DNA of 6,797 bases from Bacteroidota bacterium (GTDB lineage Bacteria > Bacteroidota > Bacteroidia > Bacteroidales > JADFUO01): NCBI GenBank assembly GCA_030614305.1, contig JAUWKH010000093.1, positions 1 to 6,797 on the forward strand, given 5' to 3'. The first letter of the stretch is position 1. The number at the start of each line of letters is the position of its first letter. Shown piece after piece: positions 5,347 to 6,797 of the stretch. Both the position numbers and the translations under genes were made by a program. The notes below the pieces were generated by a model that was not told where the DNA came from, did not search any database, and saw only the letters and a program-made list of their open reading frames with translations.

Positions 5347-6228
5347 ATGATATATAGGAAAAAAATATTATTAGCTATTACTGAATTGTTTGGAGGGGAA
5401 ATAAGTGCGACCGATTTTCAGAAGCTTTTATTCATATTTTCAGAAAGACAGACTGAAAAGAAATTTGATTTCGTACCATATAAGTTTGGTTGTTTTTCTT
5501 TTCAGGCATTGGCAGATAAAAATAACCTTATAAAAGAAGGATACTTAAAAAATTCAAAAAGTTGGTCATTAAATATTGACAATGCAAATTTTGTTCAAAC
5601 TCTAAATGAAACTGACAGAAAACAGTTGACTCAGCTTAAAAAGAGGTTTACCAATCTCTCTACTAAAGACTTAATAAGATATGTATATTTAAATTATCCT
5701 TATTTTGCAATAAATAGCGAGGTAGCTTCAAAATACTTATCCAAAGATGAATTAACAGTAATTAAAAAATTTAAACCAAAAGAAAATAAATCTGGTTTGT
5801 TTACAATTGGATATGAAGGAAAGAGCTTAGAATCTTACTTAAATATTTTAATAAAACAAAATATAAAGATACTTTGTGATGTAAGAAAAAATCCAATAAG
5901 CAGAAAATATGGTTTTTCAAAAAGAACATTGCAAAATGCATGTGAAGCATTAAATATCAAATACTTTCATTTCCCGGAACTTGGTATTGTTTCTGAAAAA
6001 AGAAAAAACCTAAATTCTCAAAGAGATTATGACAATTTATTTTTAGAATATGAACAATCTGTTATTCCGAATCAATCACAAACAATTAAATTCATCTCTG
6101 ATTTGATAAATAACTATAACCGAGTTGCTTTGACTTGTTTTGAAGCATTTCCAAAGCAATGCCACAGAACAATGGTTGCAAATGCTGTTACTAATCTTGA
6201 TGAAAAGATACCTTTAAAACATTTATAA
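5347..6228 (+). CDS. DUF488 domain protein with N-terminal YwgA/SocA-like extension
   Basis: This is a 293-residue protein without signal peptide or membrane segments, so probably cytoplasmic. The C-terminal half is a DUF488 domain: it opens with LFTIGYEG (151-158), has the conserved DVRKNP (178-183) and closes with the CxE...CHR signature at Cys264, Glu266, Cys272, His273 and Arg274. These conserved polar residues imply a catalytic or nucleotide-handling site, but the biochemical role of DUF488 is not established. The N-terminal 75 residues (TDFQKLLFIF, FVPYKFGCFSFQALAD) resemble the winged-helix-like YwgA and SocA/Panacea type module, in which a YKFGPFS-like core is typical; this likeness is by eye only. 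Residues 85-145 form a helical connector. I recall the fused architecture as a recurrent family rather than a unique fusion. It has its own promoter and is followed after 2 bp by the M64 peptidase gene, suggesting co-transcription. Confidence 0.8.
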   Translation: MIYRKKILLAITELFGGEISATDFQKLLFIFSERQTEKKFDFVPYKFGCFSFQALADKNNLIKEGYLKNSKSWSLNIDNANFVQTLNETDRKQLTQLKKRFTNLSTKDLIRYVYLNYPYFAINSEVASKYLSKDELTVIKKFKPKENKSGLFTIGYEGKSLESYLNILIKQNIKILCDVRKNPISRKYGFSKRTLQNACEALNIKYFHFPELGIVSEKRKNLNSQRDYDNLFLEYEQSVIPNQSQTIKFISDLINNYNRVALTCFEAFPKQCHRTMVANAVTNLDEKIPLKHL

Positions 6229-6230
6229 AC

Positions 6231-6797
6231 ATGAAAAAACAATTAATCTTATTAATCTTATTATTTGCTATAATTACATCAGCAAATGCGATAAATTTTG
6301 AAAATTTTTTTCTCAACAAAACAATGCGTTTTGATTATTTTCATACTGGTAATGCCGGTGAAGAACATTTTGCTTTTGATGAAATTGTTAATGACGGAAT
6401 TTGGGCAGGCAGTAAAACAAAACTTATTGATGAGCTAAGATTGGGAAAATATTTTTACGAAATTGTTGATGCTCAAACCGGCAAAATTATTTATTCCCTC
6501 GGATTTGCAAGTATTTACGGCGAATGGGAAACAACCCGTGATGCAAAAGAAAATTGGGGAGTTTATCACGAATCAGTTCGATTTCCATGGCCAAAGAAAA
6601 ATGTAACCCTTATTCTTTACAAAAGAAATCTTCATAACACATTTGATAAAGTCTGGGAATATTCTATCAACACAGATGCTTACAGGGTTAATCCGGTGGA
6701 GATAAAAGATTTTTATAATGTTTTTCCTGTTGTTGAAAACGGTGACCCTGAAGATATGGTAGACATTGTAATTCTGGGTGAAGGATATACAAAAGAC
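6231..6797 (+). CDS. Exported M64 (IgA peptidase) family metallopeptidase, N-terminal part
   Basis: The reading frame stays open from the ATG at 6231 to the window edge (189 codons), so the gene is truncated by the window. The product starts with a classical signal peptide, MKKQLILLILLFAIITSANA, with probable cleavage after residue 20. The mature part begins with MRFDYFHTGNAGEEHFAFDE, then has WAGSKTKLIDELRLGKYFYE, IIYSLGFASIYGEWETT and ESVRFPWPK. This is the pattern of the N-terminal beta-rich domain of Bacteroidota M64 peptidases. It ends at VDIVILGEGYTKD, which marks entry into the catalytic domain. The zinc-binding HExxH motif should lie downstream and cannot be checked here, so activity is unproven. 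M64 enzymes are secreted or surface zinc peptidases; the namesake cleaves IgA, but in a Bacteroidota genome general protein breakdown is at least as likely. It starts 2 bp after the DUF488 stop. Confidence 0.85.
   Translation, partial: MKKQLILLILLFAIITSANAINFENFFLNKTMRFDYFHTGNAGEEHFAFDEIVNDGIWAGSKTKLIDELRLGKYFYEIVDAQTGKIIYSLGFASIYGEWETTRDAKENWGVYHESVRFPWPKKNVTLILYKRNLHNTFDKVWEYSINTDAYRVNPVEIKDFYNVFPVVENGDPEDMVDIVILGEGYTKD

Overview
The window reads as a piece of a Bacteroidota chromosome, most like a Bacteroidales-type or environmental relative. DNA is AT-rich. Start codons lack clear Shine-Dalgarno sequences and sit behind A/T-rich leaders. Several intergenic gaps carry the Bacteroidota -7 promoter element TAnnTTTG. 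The encoded proteins (SDR-type L-threonine 3-dehydrogenase, a Bacteroides-style MnmA, a PepSY-like lipoprotein, an M64 peptidase) are all common in that phylum. Every gene I can support is on the + strand.

Layout: 1-309 is a gene-free leader with one promoter-like element. 310-1272 encodes an extended-SDR threonine-dehydrogenase-like enzyme and ends at a strong intrinsic terminator (1299-1334). The T-tract of that terminator runs straight into the -7 box for mnmA (1357-2442), a tRNA 2-thiouridylase. A 14-bp tandem repeat covers the mnmA stop codon. Next comes a two-component system: an OmpR/PhoB-type response regulator (2631-3308) overlapping a sensor histidine kinase (3305-4549) by 4 bp. A PepSY-like lipoprotein with a poly-acidic tail (4615-5118) follows and closes with a terminator (5149-5183). 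The last unit is a probable two-gene operon: a DUF488 protein with an N-terminal extension (5347-6228) and, 2 bp later, the start of an exported M64 family metallopeptidase (6231 to the window edge).

The most informative non-coding signal is a pair of near-identical control regions. Upstream of both the response regulator gene and the PepSY-like gene are two tandem 11-bp units (CTTTARAWTT type), placed exactly 5 bp before a TACNTTTG box. Direct repeats one helical turn apart are typical OmpR/PhoB-family binding sites. The simplest reading is a small regulon in which the regulator controls its own operon and the adjacent lipoprotein gene, which may feed back on the sensor. This is inferred from sequence; no experiment or search was run.

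I see no RNA genes, CRISPR arrays, insertion sequences or prophage genes. No completely new system is evident. The candidates most worth following are the regulator/sensor/PepSY regulon with its predicted operator and the DUF488-M64 gene pair.
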